Origin: CAIMMJ01 sp037131955 | Lineage (GTDB): Bacteria; Bacteroidota; Bacteroidia; UBA4408 | Assembly: GCA_037131955.1 (NCBI GenBank) | Contig: JBAXQC010000016.1 | Span: forward strand, 1 to 44,334 | Length of the DNA stretch: 44,334 nucleotides | Direction of reading: 5' to 3' | In this document: positions 34,970 to 43,297 of the stretch, piece after piece | How positions within the stretch are numbered: the first letter of the stretch is position 1 | Layout of the letters: every line of letters starts with the position of its first letter | Made by a program: the position numbers and the translations under genes | Notes under the pieces: model-generated | What the model saw: only the letters and a program-made list of their open reading frames with translations | Databases searched by the model: none | What the model was told of the DNA's origin: nothing

Positions 34970-36158
34970 TAGATTTTTTGTTTTTTTTAATTTTATTTCT
35001 TGCTAAAATTAAAATAGTAATCAAGAATAAAAAAGAAATTCTGTAAAACCATGTTTTTTGCCAATTTATTTTAACTTCATATTTTGGGAGGCTCTTACCA
35101 TCATATCTAAATACAGGATTCAAGTATAAAACTGTCTTGTCCATTAAAGTTATTTCTGTCCTGATATAGGTATCGTTATTTTTTAATGCATAGCTTGATT
35201 CAATTTTGTCATTTTCTATTTTCTTAATCCTACCGTGCTGTCCAATAAATTTAAAACTTTTAGCCTTTTCGCTTAATCGAATAAAAAGGGTATCACGCTC
35301 TATTAAAATTTTTTGAAAATACGGTATTTGTTGAATAACTTTTTTCTTTTGTTCATTAGTTTCATTATTGGACATATATACATCTGCGCCATAAGCACAA
35401 CCACTTTTTAAAGCATATAAAATAGAATCTTTTTGTAAAGGAGCATTAATAAAAGTTAAGCATCTGCCAATTTCATAAATGTTATTGAGGTCATGTCCAT
35501 CATCATCGGCAAGAATAAAAGTGGCATGACCAGTTGAAAGCGCAGAATCCCAATGGGCAATGGAAAAACGAAATTGATTGAGCACCTCTATAAAATCATA
35601 ATTATTGAGAAACTTAAAATCTTCTGGTTTGAAACTTTCCATAAAAAGTGGGTGTGCAATTGCAATTAATGCAGAGGTATCTTTATGAAGTTGATTGATT
35701 ATTTCTTGCTTATTATCTATCGTTTGAGGTAATAAATAGTCTAACCAAGAAACCTCACTTGCATTTAATACAATGTGATGATTTTTTGTTGGCAAATACC
35801 CGTGTTCGTATGCAGGTATATAAGCGATATTTTTATTGAGATCACGATTAATTTTTTGATAATTACTTATACTATAAATATCATATCCTAGGTAGGTGTA
35901 TAAGCTATCTACTAATTTTACACTTGTTTTCATTCCGTTTGTTAATCCTCCCCATTCTCGAGTATGAACATGAAAATTGGCTTTTTTCCATTGATTTGGT
36001 TTTATTTTTTGATATGGATTGTAAAAATTATGCCCAGAAAATGGCCTCACATCTGGAAAATGAAATTTTAAACTAAAAAAATATTGCAACACAATAACTG
36101 CTAAAAAAAAACCAAACAATAGCAAGATTGCCTTTCTAAATTTAGTTTTTTTTGACAT
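34959..36158 (-). CDS. Membrane-anchored PHP-fold metallo-hydrolase-like protein
   Basis: This 399-residue protein has a PHP-type metal site: H63-V-H65 (NFHVHTREWGG), E118-H119 (YEHGY), H169 (AIAHPLF), and D218-D-D220 with H222 (ADDDGHD). A transmembrane segment lies at about 8-27 after a positive N-terminus and another at about 372-388 before a lysine-rich tail. The catalytic domain is therefore predicted to face the periplasm. PHP domains are usually phosphoesterases. As first gene of an operon with a GT2 and a GT39 transferase, it may act on a lipid-linked phosphate or a glycan phosphate, but that is inference. Confidence 0.75.
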   Translation of the reverse strand: MSKKTKFRKAILLLFGFFLAVIVLQYFFSLKFHFPDVRPFSGHNFYNPYQKIKPNQWKKANFHVHTREWGGLTNGMKTSVKLVDSLYTYLGYDIYSISNYQKINRDLNKNIAYIPAYEHGYLPTKNHHIVLNASEVSWLDYLLPQTIDNKQEIINQLHKDTSALIAIAHPLFMESFKPEDFKFLNNYDFIEVLNQFRFSIAHWDSALSTGHATFILADDDGHDLNNIYEIGRCLTFINAPLQKDSILYALKSGCAYGADVYMSNNETNEQKKKVIQQIPYFQKILIERDTLFIRLSEKAKSFKFIGQHGRIKKIENDKIESSYALKNNDTYIRTEITLMDKTVLYLNPVFRYDGKSLPKYEVKINWQKTWFYRISFLFLITILILARNKIKKNKKSNVQ

Positions 36159-36268
36159 AACAATAAAACCGTTTCCACATTTCTTAAAAAGACAAAAATC
36201 AAAAAAATTGATTATCAGAATGTAAAAAAATCATTAACTAAATAAGAAATAATTTAACTTAGATGTTG

Positions 36269-36285
36269 AGGACCTTATAGGTCTT
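36269..36285 (-). other. Leader hairpin of the PHP-GT2-GT39 operon
   Basis: AGGACCT, loop TAT, AGGTCTT form a 7-bp stem with one G-T wobble. It lies between the predicted promoter and the first gene. No U-tract follows on the minus strand. Confidence 0.35.
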
Positions 36286-36305
36286 TCACTTGGTTGTTTG
36301 GCATA

Positions 36306-36313
36306 CAAAGGTA
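36306..36313 (-). promoter_or_regulatory. -7 element for the PHP-GT2-GT39 operon
   Basis: The minus strand reads TACCTTTG (TAnnTTTG), about 148 bp upstream of the first ATG, implying a leader of about 140 nt. No clear -33 partner was seen. Confidence 0.35.
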
Positions 36314-36595
36314 TTTGAGTTATTGCACCGCTATTTTCTTGAAGATAATTTTATGTGTTCGCTCTTTACTATTCTCAACTTTCATTATCAAAAGTATGAG
36401 TGAAGTGTATCTTATTAATTTCACTACTAGATTTTGTCTTCCTTCAAAAGCTCACCGCATCAATGTCTTCAATTTGTGCTCATGATTAGAATGTAATTTT
36501 TTTTAATAACACCACATTCGCCAAGGCTGAGGGACGTTTGTAGCGGGAGTTATAATTAAAAAGATATAAATCTGGAGTTGTATAATTATTTCTCC

Positions 36596-37552
36596 TTATT
36601 TTTTTCTTGAAACAACTCTCATACTGGCTTCAACAATTGCTGCTGCATTCAAGCCATATTTTTCCATCAATTGGTCTGGCGTTCCGCTTTCCCCAAAACT
36701 ATCATTAACGGCAACCATCTCTAAAGGACTTGGCAAATTTTCTGCCAGCAACTGAGCAATGGAATCGCCTAAACCACCATTTTTTTGATGTTCCTCTGCT
36801 GTAACCAAACAACCTGTTTTTCTTACAGAGTTTAAAATTGCGGTGTTGTCTAATGGTTTTATGGTATGTATATTAATTATTTCGGCACTAATGCCTTTTT
36901 CTGCCAAAATATATCCGGCCTCAATTGCTTTCCACACTAAATGTCCTGTAGCAAAAATACTCACATCCGTTCCTTCATTGATCGTCCAGGCTTTTCCTAT
37001 TTCAAATTTTTGATCTGGCAAGGTAAAGTTTGGCACTACAGGTCTTCCAAATCTTAAATATACTGGGCCAACATATTCTGCAATGGCAATGGTGGCTGCT
37101 TTTGTTTGGTTAAAATCACAGGGGTTAATTACTGTCATTCCAGGCAACATTTTCATTAAACCTAAGTCTTCTAATATTTGGTGTGTTGCTCCGTCTTCGC
37201 CCAAAGTAAGCCCCGCATGTGAAGCACAAATTTTTACGTTTTTATTGGAATAGGCAATAGATTGTCGAATTTGGTCATATACTCTACCTGTAGAAAAATT
37301 AGCAAAAGTTCCTGTAAATGGAACATAGCCTCCAACAGTTAATCCTGCTGCAATTCCCATCATGTTCGCTTCTGCTATTCCAACTTGATAAAATCTATTT
37401 GGAAATTCTTTAATAAATGCATCCATCTTTAAGGAGCCAACTAAATCGGCGCAAAGAGCAATTACTTTTGGATTTGTTCTTCCTATCTCTAAGAGTCCTT
37501 CTCCAAAACCGCTTCTAGTATCTTTTTTATTTAGAATTTCTATGTCTTTCAT
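36596..37552 (-). CDS. Transketolase family, C-terminal subunit
   Basis: This 318-residue protein matches the pyrimidine-binding plus C-terminal half of transketolase: GIAEANMMGIAAGLTVGGYVPF, then SHAGLTLGEDGATHQ, and a C-terminal domain with TAEEHQKNGGLGDSIAQLL. The N-terminal ThDP-pyrophosphate half is absent. Bacteroidota and archaea often encode transketolase as two subunits, normally side by side. No N-terminal subunit gene is next to this one, so the partner must be elsewhere. The role would be the non-oxidative pentose phosphate pathway. A -7 element lies 17 bp before the ATG. Confidence 0.9.
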   Translation of the reverse strand: MKDIEILNKKDTRSGFGEGLLEIGRTNPKVIALCADLVGSLKMDAFIKEFPNRFYQVGIAEANMMGIAAGLTVGGYVPFTGTFANFSTGRVYDQIRQSIAYSNKNVKICASHAGLTLGEDGATHQILEDLGLMKMLPGMTVINPCDFNQTKAATIAIAEYVGPVYLRFGRPVVPNFTLPDQKFEIGKAWTINEGTDVSIFATGHLVWKAIEAGYILAEKGISAEIINIHTIKPLDNTAILNSVRKTGCLVTAEEHQKNGGLGDSIAQLLAENLPSPLEMVAVNDSFGESGTPDQLMEKYGLNAAAIVEASMRVVSRKK

Positions 37553-37568
37553 TGCTTAAAAATTTTTA

Positions 37569-37576
37569 CAAATCTA
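37569..37576 (-). promoter_or_regulatory. -7 element of the transketolase subunit gene
   Basis: The minus strand reads TAGATTTG (TAnnTTTG), ending 16 bp upstream of the ATG. Confidence 0.5.
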
Positions 37577-37671
37577 AATTTTATTTGTGAGTTCAAGAAT
37601 TTCAGTGCTAAATTTCAGTGGCTATTCAAAAATAATTACCTAAACAGAACTTCGCTCAATTTTTAAATAGT

Positions 37672-37703
37672 TTTGCAATATCAAATAATTATTTCTACTT
37701 TCG
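37672..37703 (+). promoter_or_regulatory. rpsP promoter
   Basis: TTTG at 37672-37675 and TACTTTCG at 37696-37703, 20 bp apart, match the -33/-7 layout with one mismatch in the -7 element. The start codon is 27 bp downstream. Confidence 0.55.
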
Positions 37704-37729
37704 TCACCCAATTTTAAAAAAAACTACAA

Positions 37730-38275
37730 ATGGCCACAAAAATTAGATTGCAAAGGCACGGAAAAAAAGGTAATGCTTTTTTTCACATTGTAGTAGCGGA
37801 TGGTCGTGCACCTCGTGATGGACGTTACATTGAAAAACTAGGTACTTACAACCCAGTTACCAACCCTGCTACAATTGAATTAAATTTTGAAAGAGCAGTT
37901 CACTGGGTTTCTACAGGTGCTACTCCAACAGACACTACCAAAGCTCTATTGAGCTATAAAGGTGTTATGATGAAAGAACATTTATTAAGAGGTGTTGCTA
38001 AAGGCGCTCTAACTCTTGATCAAGCAGAGGTTAAATTTCAGGATTGGTTAAATGCTAAAGAAGCTAAAATCTCTGGAAAAATAAACAAACTAGCTGCAAC
38101 TAAAAAATCTTCGTTAGAGGAGAAATTAGCGAATGAAAAAGCTGTTAAAGATGCAAGAACAAAAGCTATTAGCGATAAAGCTGCCGAAGTTGCTGCTGCT
38201 GCATTAGCCGCTGCTACCCCTGATGAAGATACCGCTTCTGAAGCTCCTGCAACAGAAGAAGCTCCTGCAGAATAA
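37730..38275 (+). CDS. 30S ribosomal protein S16
   Basis: S16 is a 30S assembly protein. The conserved start MATKIRLQRHGKKGNAFFHIVVAD and the segment GRYIEKLGTYNP identify it. The core takes about 85 residues. The remaining 95 form a lysine-rich, then alanine/glutamate-rich tail (ending ATEEAPAE) that is not in E. coli S16 (82 residues) but is usual in Bacteroidota. It appears monocistronic, with its own promoter and terminator, and lacks the rimM-trmD-rplS neighbours of proteobacteria. Confidence 0.97.
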   Translation: MATKIRLQRHGKKGNAFFHIVVADGRAPRDGRYIEKLGTYNPVTNPATIELNFERAVHWVSTGATPTDTTKALLSYKGVMMKEHLLRGVAKGALTLDQAEVKFQDWLNAKEAKISGKINKLAATKKSSLEEKLANEKAVKDARTKAISDKAAEVAAAALAAATPDEDTASEAPATEEAPAE

Positions 38276-38295
38276 ATTTAAAATTTTAATTCTTT

Positions 38296-38327
38296 AAAAA
38301 AGACCGATTTGTTCGGTCTTTTTTTTT
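38296..38327 (+). terminator. rpsP intrinsic terminator
   Basis: AAAAAAGACCGA (38296-38307), loop TTTGT and TCGGTCTTTTTT (38313-38324) form a 12-bp stem running into a T-tract. Confidence 0.9.
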
Positions 38328-38377
38328 GAAACAATTTTTGTTTAGTTGTGTTTATTACTATCATTTAATAAAAAAAC

Positions 38378-38926
38378 ATGAAGTCTTTTCTTAAAATAGT
38401 ATCAATAGCCTTAATTTTTAGCACAATCTTTTATTCATTTAATACAAAACACATGAACTTTTATAGTTTTTCTGCCAAAGATATAGACGGCAATACCGTT
38501 GATTTTTCAAAATTCAAAGGTAAAAAAGTAATGGTAGTTAATACCGCTTCTGAATGTGGCTACACTCCACAATACAAAGTACTGGAAGAAGTTTACAAAG
38601 CAAACAAAAACAAAAATTTTGTTGTAATTGGTTTTCCTTGCAATCAGTTTGGAGGTCAAGAGCCGGGAGCTGAAAAAGACATTAAATCTTTTTGCTCTAA
38701 AAATTATGGAGTAAGTTTTTTAATGATGAGTAAAATTGATGTTAAAGGAAAAACACAGCATCCCTTATACTCTTGGTTGACCAAGAAAGCAGAAAATGGA
38801 AAATTAGATTCAGAGGTAAAATGGAATTTTCAGAAATATTTAATTAATGAAAATGGAGAATTAGAAGAAATGTTGCCTTCATCAGAAAGTCCGGCATCTG
38901 AAAAGGTTTTAAATTGGATTTATTAG
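38378..38926 (+). CDS. Thioredoxin-type glutathione peroxidase, exported
   Basis: This 182-residue peroxidase reduces hydrogen peroxide or lipid peroxides. The peroxidatic cysteine is C60 (NTASECGYTPQ), the tetrad partners are Q94 (FGGQEPG), W149 and N150 (KWNFQKYL), and C106 (SFCSKNYG) is at the usual resolving position, so it likely uses thioredoxin rather than glutathione. Residues 1-20 look like a signal peptide or anchor, suggesting a periplasmic location. An internal ATG at residue 26 would give a cytoplasmic form. No clear promoter was seen. Confidence 0.93.
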   Translation: MKSFLKIVSIALIFSTIFYSFNTKHMNFYSFSAKDIDGNTVDFSKFKGKKVMVVNTASECGYTPQYKVLEEVYKANKNKNFVVIGFPCNQFGGQEPGAEKDIKSFCSKNYGVSFLMMSKIDVKGKTQHPLYSWLTKKAENGKLDSEVKWNFQKYLINENGELEEMLPSSESPASEKVLNWIY

Positions 38927-38978
38927 TTTAATCAATTTAAAATGAGAGTAATATTTTCTTGGCAATTGATTAATTAAT

Positions 38979-39010
38979 TTTGGTGATTTAAAAATAATAA
39001 TTTACTTTTG
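38979..39010 (+). promoter_or_regulatory. rpsO promoter
   Basis: TTTG (38979-38982), 20-bp spacer and TACTTTTG (39003-39010) are a full match to the Bacteroidota -33/-7 pattern, 38 bp upstream of the rpsO ATG. Confidence 0.7.
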
Positions 39011-39047
39011 CACGCTAAATTGTTAATTACCAAAAAAAGAATATAAG

Positions 39048-39317
39048 ATGTATCTTACAACAGAAGTAAAAAAAGAAATTTTTAAAAAGCACGGTGGGGC
39101 TGACACTAACACAGGTTCCGCAGAAGGTCAAATAGCCATGTTTTCTTACAGAATTAGCCATTTAACTGAGCACTTAAAATTAAACAAACACGACTACAAT
39201 ACTCAGAAATCTTTAATTAGTCTTGTTGGAAAGAGAAGAAGACTTTTAGATCACTTAAAATACACAGAAATCGAAAGATACAGGGCCATTGTTAAGGAAC
39301 TGGAACTAAGAAGATAA
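39048..39317 (+). CDS. 30S ribosomal protein S15
   Basis: This 89-residue protein binds the 16S rRNA central domain early in assembly. Conserved stretches are DTNTGSAEGQIAMF, the HLTEHLKLNKHDY segment and LVGKRRRLLDHLK. It is followed by a terminator hairpin and then pnp, the rpsO-pnp order seen in many bacteria. Confidence 0.98.
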   Translation: MYLTTEVKKEIFKKHGGADTNTGSAEGQIAMFSYRISHLTEHLKLNKHDYNTQKSLISLVGKRRRLLDHLKYTEIERYRAIVKELELRR

Positions 39318-39332
39318 TATTGGTATCAAAAC

Positions 39333-39363
39333 AAAGGCAACCACACAAAAGGTTGCCTTTTTT
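39333..39363 (+). terminator. Terminator between rpsO and pnp
   Basis: AAAGGCAACC (39333-39342) and GGTTGCCTTT (39351-39360) form a 10-bp stem with an 8-nt loop, followed by further T residues. No clear separate pnp promoter was seen, so readthrough may feed pnp. Confidence 0.85.
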
Positions 39364-39408
39364 GTTTTATACTCCATTCACGAAAATTAAAACAATAAAT
39401 TATAAACC

Positions 39409-39439
39409 GTTGCAACAGCGATGTCCTTTAAGTTGCAAC
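39409..39439 (+). promoter_or_regulatory. pnp leader hairpin from two GTTGCAAC copies
   Basis: GTTGCAAC occurs at 39409-39416 and 39432-39439. Each is self-complementary, so the two can pair as an 8-bp stem with a 15-nt loop just 16 nt before the pnp ATG. It could be a processing or autoregulation target, as known for pnp leaders elsewhere, or a pair of protein sites. Confidence 0.45.
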
Positions 39440-39455
39440 ACAAATCAAAACAATT

Positions 39456-41606
39456 ATGCATTACAACGTTAAAACTACAACGTTAACAATGGGAGATGGT
39501 AAGGTTATCACTCTCGAAACAGGAAAATTAGCAAAACAAGCGGATGGTTCTGTAGTATTAAAAATGGGAAATACAATGATTTTGGCTACTGTTTGTGCAA
39601 AACCAGAAGCTGGCGAAAACGTTGATTTTTTGCCAATGTCAGTAGATTACCAAGAAAAATATGCTGCGGTTGGTAGATTTCCTGGAGGTTTTTTTAAAAG
39701 AGAAGCAAGACTATCTGATTATGAAATTTTAATTTCTCGTTTGGTAGATAGAGCTTTAAGACCATTATTTCCAGAAGATTTTCATGCAGATACACAAGTG
39801 CTTCTTTCATTAATTTCATCTGATGAAAATATTCTACCCGATTCGCTAGCTGCTTTTGCTGCATCCGCTGCCCTATCTGTTTCTGACATCCCCTTTAATG
39901 GGCCAATTTCAGAAGTTAGAGTGGCAAATGTTGATGGAAAATTAGTGGTAAATCCTACAAGAAAAGAGTGCGAGAATACCAAACTAAATATTATTGTTTC
40001 TGCCTCATTAACCGACATAAACATGGTGGAAGGTGAAATGGACGAAGCATCTGAAGAAGAATTGGTTGAAGCATTAAAAGTTGCTCACGAAGCTATTAAA
40101 TTGCAATGCCAAGCTCAAATAGATTTAGCAAAACAAGTAGGCAAAGAAAAAAGATCATATAACCACGAAAAAAGTAATCCTGAACTGAAAGAAAGAATCA
40201 AAGCAGCATGTTTTGATAAAGTTTATGCAGTTGCAAAAGAGGGAAACGCAAGCAAAACAACCCGCAAAGAAAAATTCTCCGCAATCATTAAAGAATTTGT
40301 AGAAACACTTTCTACAGAAGAAGCTCAAGAAAATTCCTTTTTAATAAAAAAATACTACCACGATATAGAAAAAGAAGCTGTGAGAATGGCGGTAGTTGTA
40401 GAAAGAAGCAGGCTAGACGGGAGAAAATTAGAAGAAATTAGACCAATTTGGAGTGAAGTAGATTATTTGCCTTCTGCACACGGTTCTTCTATCTTTACAA
40501 GAGGAGAAACTCAATCATTAACATCGGTTACATTAGGTTCAAAAATGGATGAACAGTTGATTGATGGTGCTGTGATTTCTGGAACAAATAAATTTTTATT
40601 GCATTATAATTTTCCTCCATTTTCTACTGGCGAAGTAAAACCAATGAGAGGAACAGGAAGGAGAGAGGTAGGACACGGAAACTTAGCCATGAGAGGGTTA
40701 AAAAAGATGTTGCCTGATGATGTTACCTATACAATTAGAGTTGTTTCAGATGTATTAGAAAGCAATGGCTCTTCCAGTATGGCAACCGTTTGCGCCGGTT
40801 CTATGGCATTGATGGATGCAGGAATAAAAATGAAAAAACCATTGGCAGGTATTGCTATGGGTTTAATTGCAACTGAAAAAGGTTATGCAGTTTTATCGGA
40901 TATTTTAGGTGATGAAGATCATTTAGGTGACATGGATTTTAAAGTTGTTGGAACCAAAGATGGCATCACTGCTTGTCAAATGGACATTAAGGTGGATGGT
41001 TTAAGTTACGAAGTTTTAGTAGAAGCATTGCATCAAGCAAAGAGAGGTCGTTTGCATATTTTAGGCGAAATGGAAAAAACAATTTCTGAACCTAAGGCCG
41101 AATTAAAACCACATACACCTAGAATTAATGTTGTGATGATTCCACGAGAATTTATTGGAGCAATTATAGGACCTGGTGGAAAAATAATTCAGGAAATGCA
41201 ACGTGAATTTGAAACTACAATTACCATTGAAGAAATTGGTGACCAAGGCAAAATTGAAATCATGGGCAGCAACAAAGAAAGAATGGACGGTGTGTTGGCT
41301 AAAATAAAAGGAATTGTTGCTATACCAGAAGTTGGAGAAATTTACAAAGGTAAGGTAAGGTCAATTCAGGCCTATGGTGCATTTGTAGAGTTTATGCCAG
41401 GCAAAGATGGATTACTTCATATTTCTGAAGTAGACCACAAAAGATTAGACAGCTTAGAAGGTGTGATTAAAGAGGGAGATGTTTTTGATGTTCAACTTAT
41501 TGGATTGGATAAAAAAACAGGTAAATTTAAATTGTCAAGAAAATCTTTGATGCCTAAGCCCGAAGGAACAAAAACTCCTGAGGCAAATACAACAACTCAA
41601 AATTAA
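39456..41606 (+). CDS. Polynucleotide phosphorylase
   Basis: PNPase is a trimeric 3'-5' phosphorolytic exoribonuclease of RNA decay. Two RNase PH-like domains are present: VGRFPGGFFKREARLSDYEIL in the first, and FPPFSTGEVKPMRGTGRREVGHG with MDFKVVGTKDGITACQMDIK in the second. A KH domain (IPREFIGAIIGPGGKIIQEM, from about 555) and an S1 domain (VRSIQAYGAFVEFMPGKDGL, from about 628) follow. The length of 716 is normal. A terminator follows. Confidence 0.98.
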   Translation: MHYNVKTTTLTMGDGKVITLETGKLAKQADGSVVLKMGNTMILATVCAKPEAGENVDFLPMSVDYQEKYAAVGRFPGGFFKREARLSDYEILISRLVDRALRPLFPEDFHADTQVLLSLISSDENILPDSLAAFAASAALSVSDIPFNGPISEVRVANVDGKLVVNPTRKECENTKLNIIVSASLTDINMVEGEMDEASEEELVEALKVAHEAIKLQCQAQIDLAKQVGKEKRSYNHEKSNPELKERIKAACFDKVYAVAKEGNASKTTRKEKFSAIIKEFVETLSTEEAQENSFLIKKYYHDIEKEAVRMAVVVERSRLDGRKLEEIRPIWSEVDYLPSAHGSSIFTRGETQSLTSVTLGSKMDEQLIDGAVISGTNKFLLHYNFPPFSTGEVKPMRGTGRREVGHGNLAMRGLKKMLPDDVTYTIRVVSDVLESNGSSSMATVCAGSMALMDAGIKMKKPLAGIAMGLIATEKGYAVLSDILGDEDHLGDMDFKVVGTKDGITACQMDIKVDGLSYEVLVEALHQAKRGRLHILGEMEKTISEPKAELKPHTPRINVVMIPREFIGAIIGPGGKIIQEMQREFETTITIEEIGDQGKIEIMGSNKERMDGVLAKIKGIVAIPEVGEIYKGKVRSIQAYGAFVEFMPGKDGLLHISEVDHKRLDSLEGVIKEGDVFDVQLIGLDKKTGKFKLSRKSLMPKPEGTKTPEANTTTQN

Positions 41607-41624
41607 TTAAATAACAAACTGATG

Positions 41625-41651
41625 AAAAAACCGCTTTAGGGCGGTTTTTTT
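41625..41651 (+). terminator. pnp intrinsic terminator
   Basis: AAAAAACCGC (41625-41634), loop TTTAGG and GCGGTTTTTT (41641-41650) form a 10-bp stem with a T-tract. Confidence 0.9.
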
Positions 41652-41725
41652 GTTGAATTGTGATTTTCTTTAAGTGCATTAAACTTATATTGCTAAAAAA
41701 CTATTTTAAAAATTAGAAATTAAAA

Positions 41726-42544
41726 ATGATAGTATTTCCTAATGCTAAAATAAATCTTGGACTAAATATTATTGAAAAACGCAGCGATGGTTTTCATAAT
41801 TTAGAAACAGTTTTTTACCCAATAAAAGGACTTTTTGATGCTCTGGAAATTATAGAGATTGAGGGTTTTGGAAATTTTGAAATGAGTTTTTCTGGCAATG
41901 AAATTCCTGGTGAGAGCAGCGCTAATATTTGTAAAAAAGCCTACGACTTAATTTCTAAAAGTTATCCCTTAAAGTCTATCAAGGTTCATTTGCATAAGCA
42001 CATTCCAATTGGAGCAGGATTGGGTGGAGGTTCATCTGATGCTGCTTTTTTTATTAAACTATTAAACGAAAAATTACAACTTAATTTATCCTTTGGAGAG
42101 TTACACTATTATGCAAAACAACTGGGAAGCGATTGTTCTTTTTTTATAAACAACAAGCCAAGTTATGCCACAGGTAAAGGCGACCAAATGGAGCAAATAA
42201 ACATTGATTTGAGTGGTAAATTTATTTTTTTAGTTTACCCAAACATTTTTATTTCCACGCCAGAAGCCTATTCAAGAATTTCTCCTTCTCAAAAAAGTAA
42301 AGATTTAGAAAATAGAATTCAACGGCCAATTAAAGAGTGGAAGGATACAATTATTAATGATTTTGAAAATAGTATTTTTGATAAGTATCCTTTGCTTGAA
42401 ACCATTAAAAATGAATTTTACAAACAAGGTGCAGTCTATGCTTCTATGAGCGGCAGTGGAAGTGCAATGTTTGGAATATTTGAAAACGAACCAAAAAATA
42501 TTTTCGAAAAGGAAAATTATTTTGTTTCAATTACTGAATTGTGA
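41726..42544 (+). CDS. 4-diphosphocytidyl-2-C-methyl-D-erythritol kinase IspE
   Basis: IspE phosphorylates CDP-ME in the MEP isoprenoid pathway. The N-terminal PNAKINLGLNI holds K8, the GHMP ATP loop IPIGAGLGGGSSDAAF is at 93-108 with catalytic D105, and MSGSGSAMFGIF is the C-terminal GHMP motif. Its 272 residues are slightly short but complete. It starts at ATG in an otherwise promoter-poor gap (a TATATTGC is the best -7-like match). Confidence 0.96.
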   Translation: MIVFPNAKINLGLNIIEKRSDGFHNLETVFYPIKGLFDALEIIEIEGFGNFEMSFSGNEIPGESSANICKKAYDLISKSYPLKSIKVHLHKHIPIGAGLGGGSSDAAFFIKLLNEKLQLNLSFGELHYYAKQLGSDCSFFINNKPSYATGKGDQMEQINIDLSGKFIFLVYPNIFISTPEAYSRISPSQKSKDLENRIQRPIKEWKDTIINDFENSIFDKYPLLETIKNEFYKQGAVYASMSGSGSAMFGIFENEPKNIFEKENYFVSITEL

Positions 42545-42609
42545 TTTAGTATGTGAGGGAAATTTTTGTAATTGTCGTCAAAACAGAATACAAAAAGTAT
42601 AATAAAATT

Positions 42610-43296
42610 ATGAGACTGGCATTTATTTTTATATTCATTCTTAGTGTTTTTTCTTCACAGTGCCAATCTAATTCAAAAGTATTTATCTTGGTTAAGGCCA
42701 TGTTGAATGGACAAGAATTAGCCTCAAATATGGAGCAAAAAATTAATCTAGAAAGCAACACTATTAAAATAAATGAATTAAAATTTTATTTGTCCAATAT
42801 TCAATTCTTCAATAATCAAGAATTAGTTTGGTCAGAAAGTAACAGTTATCACCTTTGCGATATTTTTAGCCCAAATTCTACACTCTTAGAATTTAATTTT
42901 CAAAAAGAAATGAACTTTAATAAAATAGTTTTTTGTTTGGGTATAGACAGTATAACCAATGTTTCCGGTGCTTATGGTGGAGATTTAGATCCCACAAAAG
43001 GAATGTATTGGACATGGCAAAATGGGTATATAAATTTGAAATTAGAAGGCGAAATTAATGATGAGTTAACAACAAAGAATAAATTTAGTTATCATTTGGG
43101 AGGATATTTACAACCATTTAATGCAATTCAAAAAATTGAACTTAATGTTAACAATAAAAAGAGTTTTAATTTAGATTTCAATCTTGATAAAATTTTTAAA
43201 TCGCAGATATTTTATTCTACCAACAAAATAATGTCTCCAAATTACATGGCAGTTGAACTTTCTAAGATAGCCGCTTCATGTTTTAGAATTGAGTAA
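42610..43296 (+). CDS. MbnP-family periplasmic protein
   Basis: This 228-residue protein starts at ATG 42610, where a signal peptide begins (MRLAFIFIFILSVFSSQCQS). A longer GTG frame from 42553 would put 19 extra residues before the signal. The family signature is GAYGGDLDPTKGMYWTWQNGY (120-140), then a FSYHLGGY motif (159-166) and a closing SPNYMAVELSKIA. In MbnP, studied in methanotrophs, a tryptophan is oxidised to kynurenine by the di-haem partner MbnH and the protein binds copper. W134 and W136 are the obvious candidates here. The MbnH-like gene starts one base after its stop. Confidence 0.8.
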   Translation: MRLAFIFIFILSVFSSQCQSNSKVFILVKAMLNGQELASNMEQKINLESNTIKINELKFYLSNIQFFNNQELVWSESNSYHLCDIFSPNSTLLEFNFQKEMNFNKIVFCLGIDSITNVSGAYGGDLDPTKGMYWTWQNGYINLKLEGEINDELTTKNKFSYHLGGYLQPFNAIQKIELNVNNKKSFNLDFNLDKIFKSQIFYSTNKIMSPNYMAVELSKIAASCFRIE

Positions 43297-43297
43297 A

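Larger units (their letters stand above)
36159..36595. other. Long gap upstream of the PHP operon
   Basis: No supported gene lies in these 437 bp. A 63-residue plus-strand frame at 36294-36485 looks random. The gap holds a minus-strand -7 element at 36306-36313, a hairpin at 36269-36285 in the predicted leader, and the end of the transketolase-type gene. The part near 36510-36550 is less AT-rich but shows nothing identifiable. Confidence 0.45.

Noticed and set aside
36294..36485. 63-residue plus-strand ORF in the gap upstream of the PHP operon
   Set aside because: No family resemblance, a Cys/Leu/Phe-rich random look, and overlap with a minus-strand promoter element.
42553..42609. N-terminal extension of the MbnP-type protein from GTG 42553
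   Set aside because: A typical signal peptide begins at ATG 42610, and the extra residues look like random AT-rich translation.
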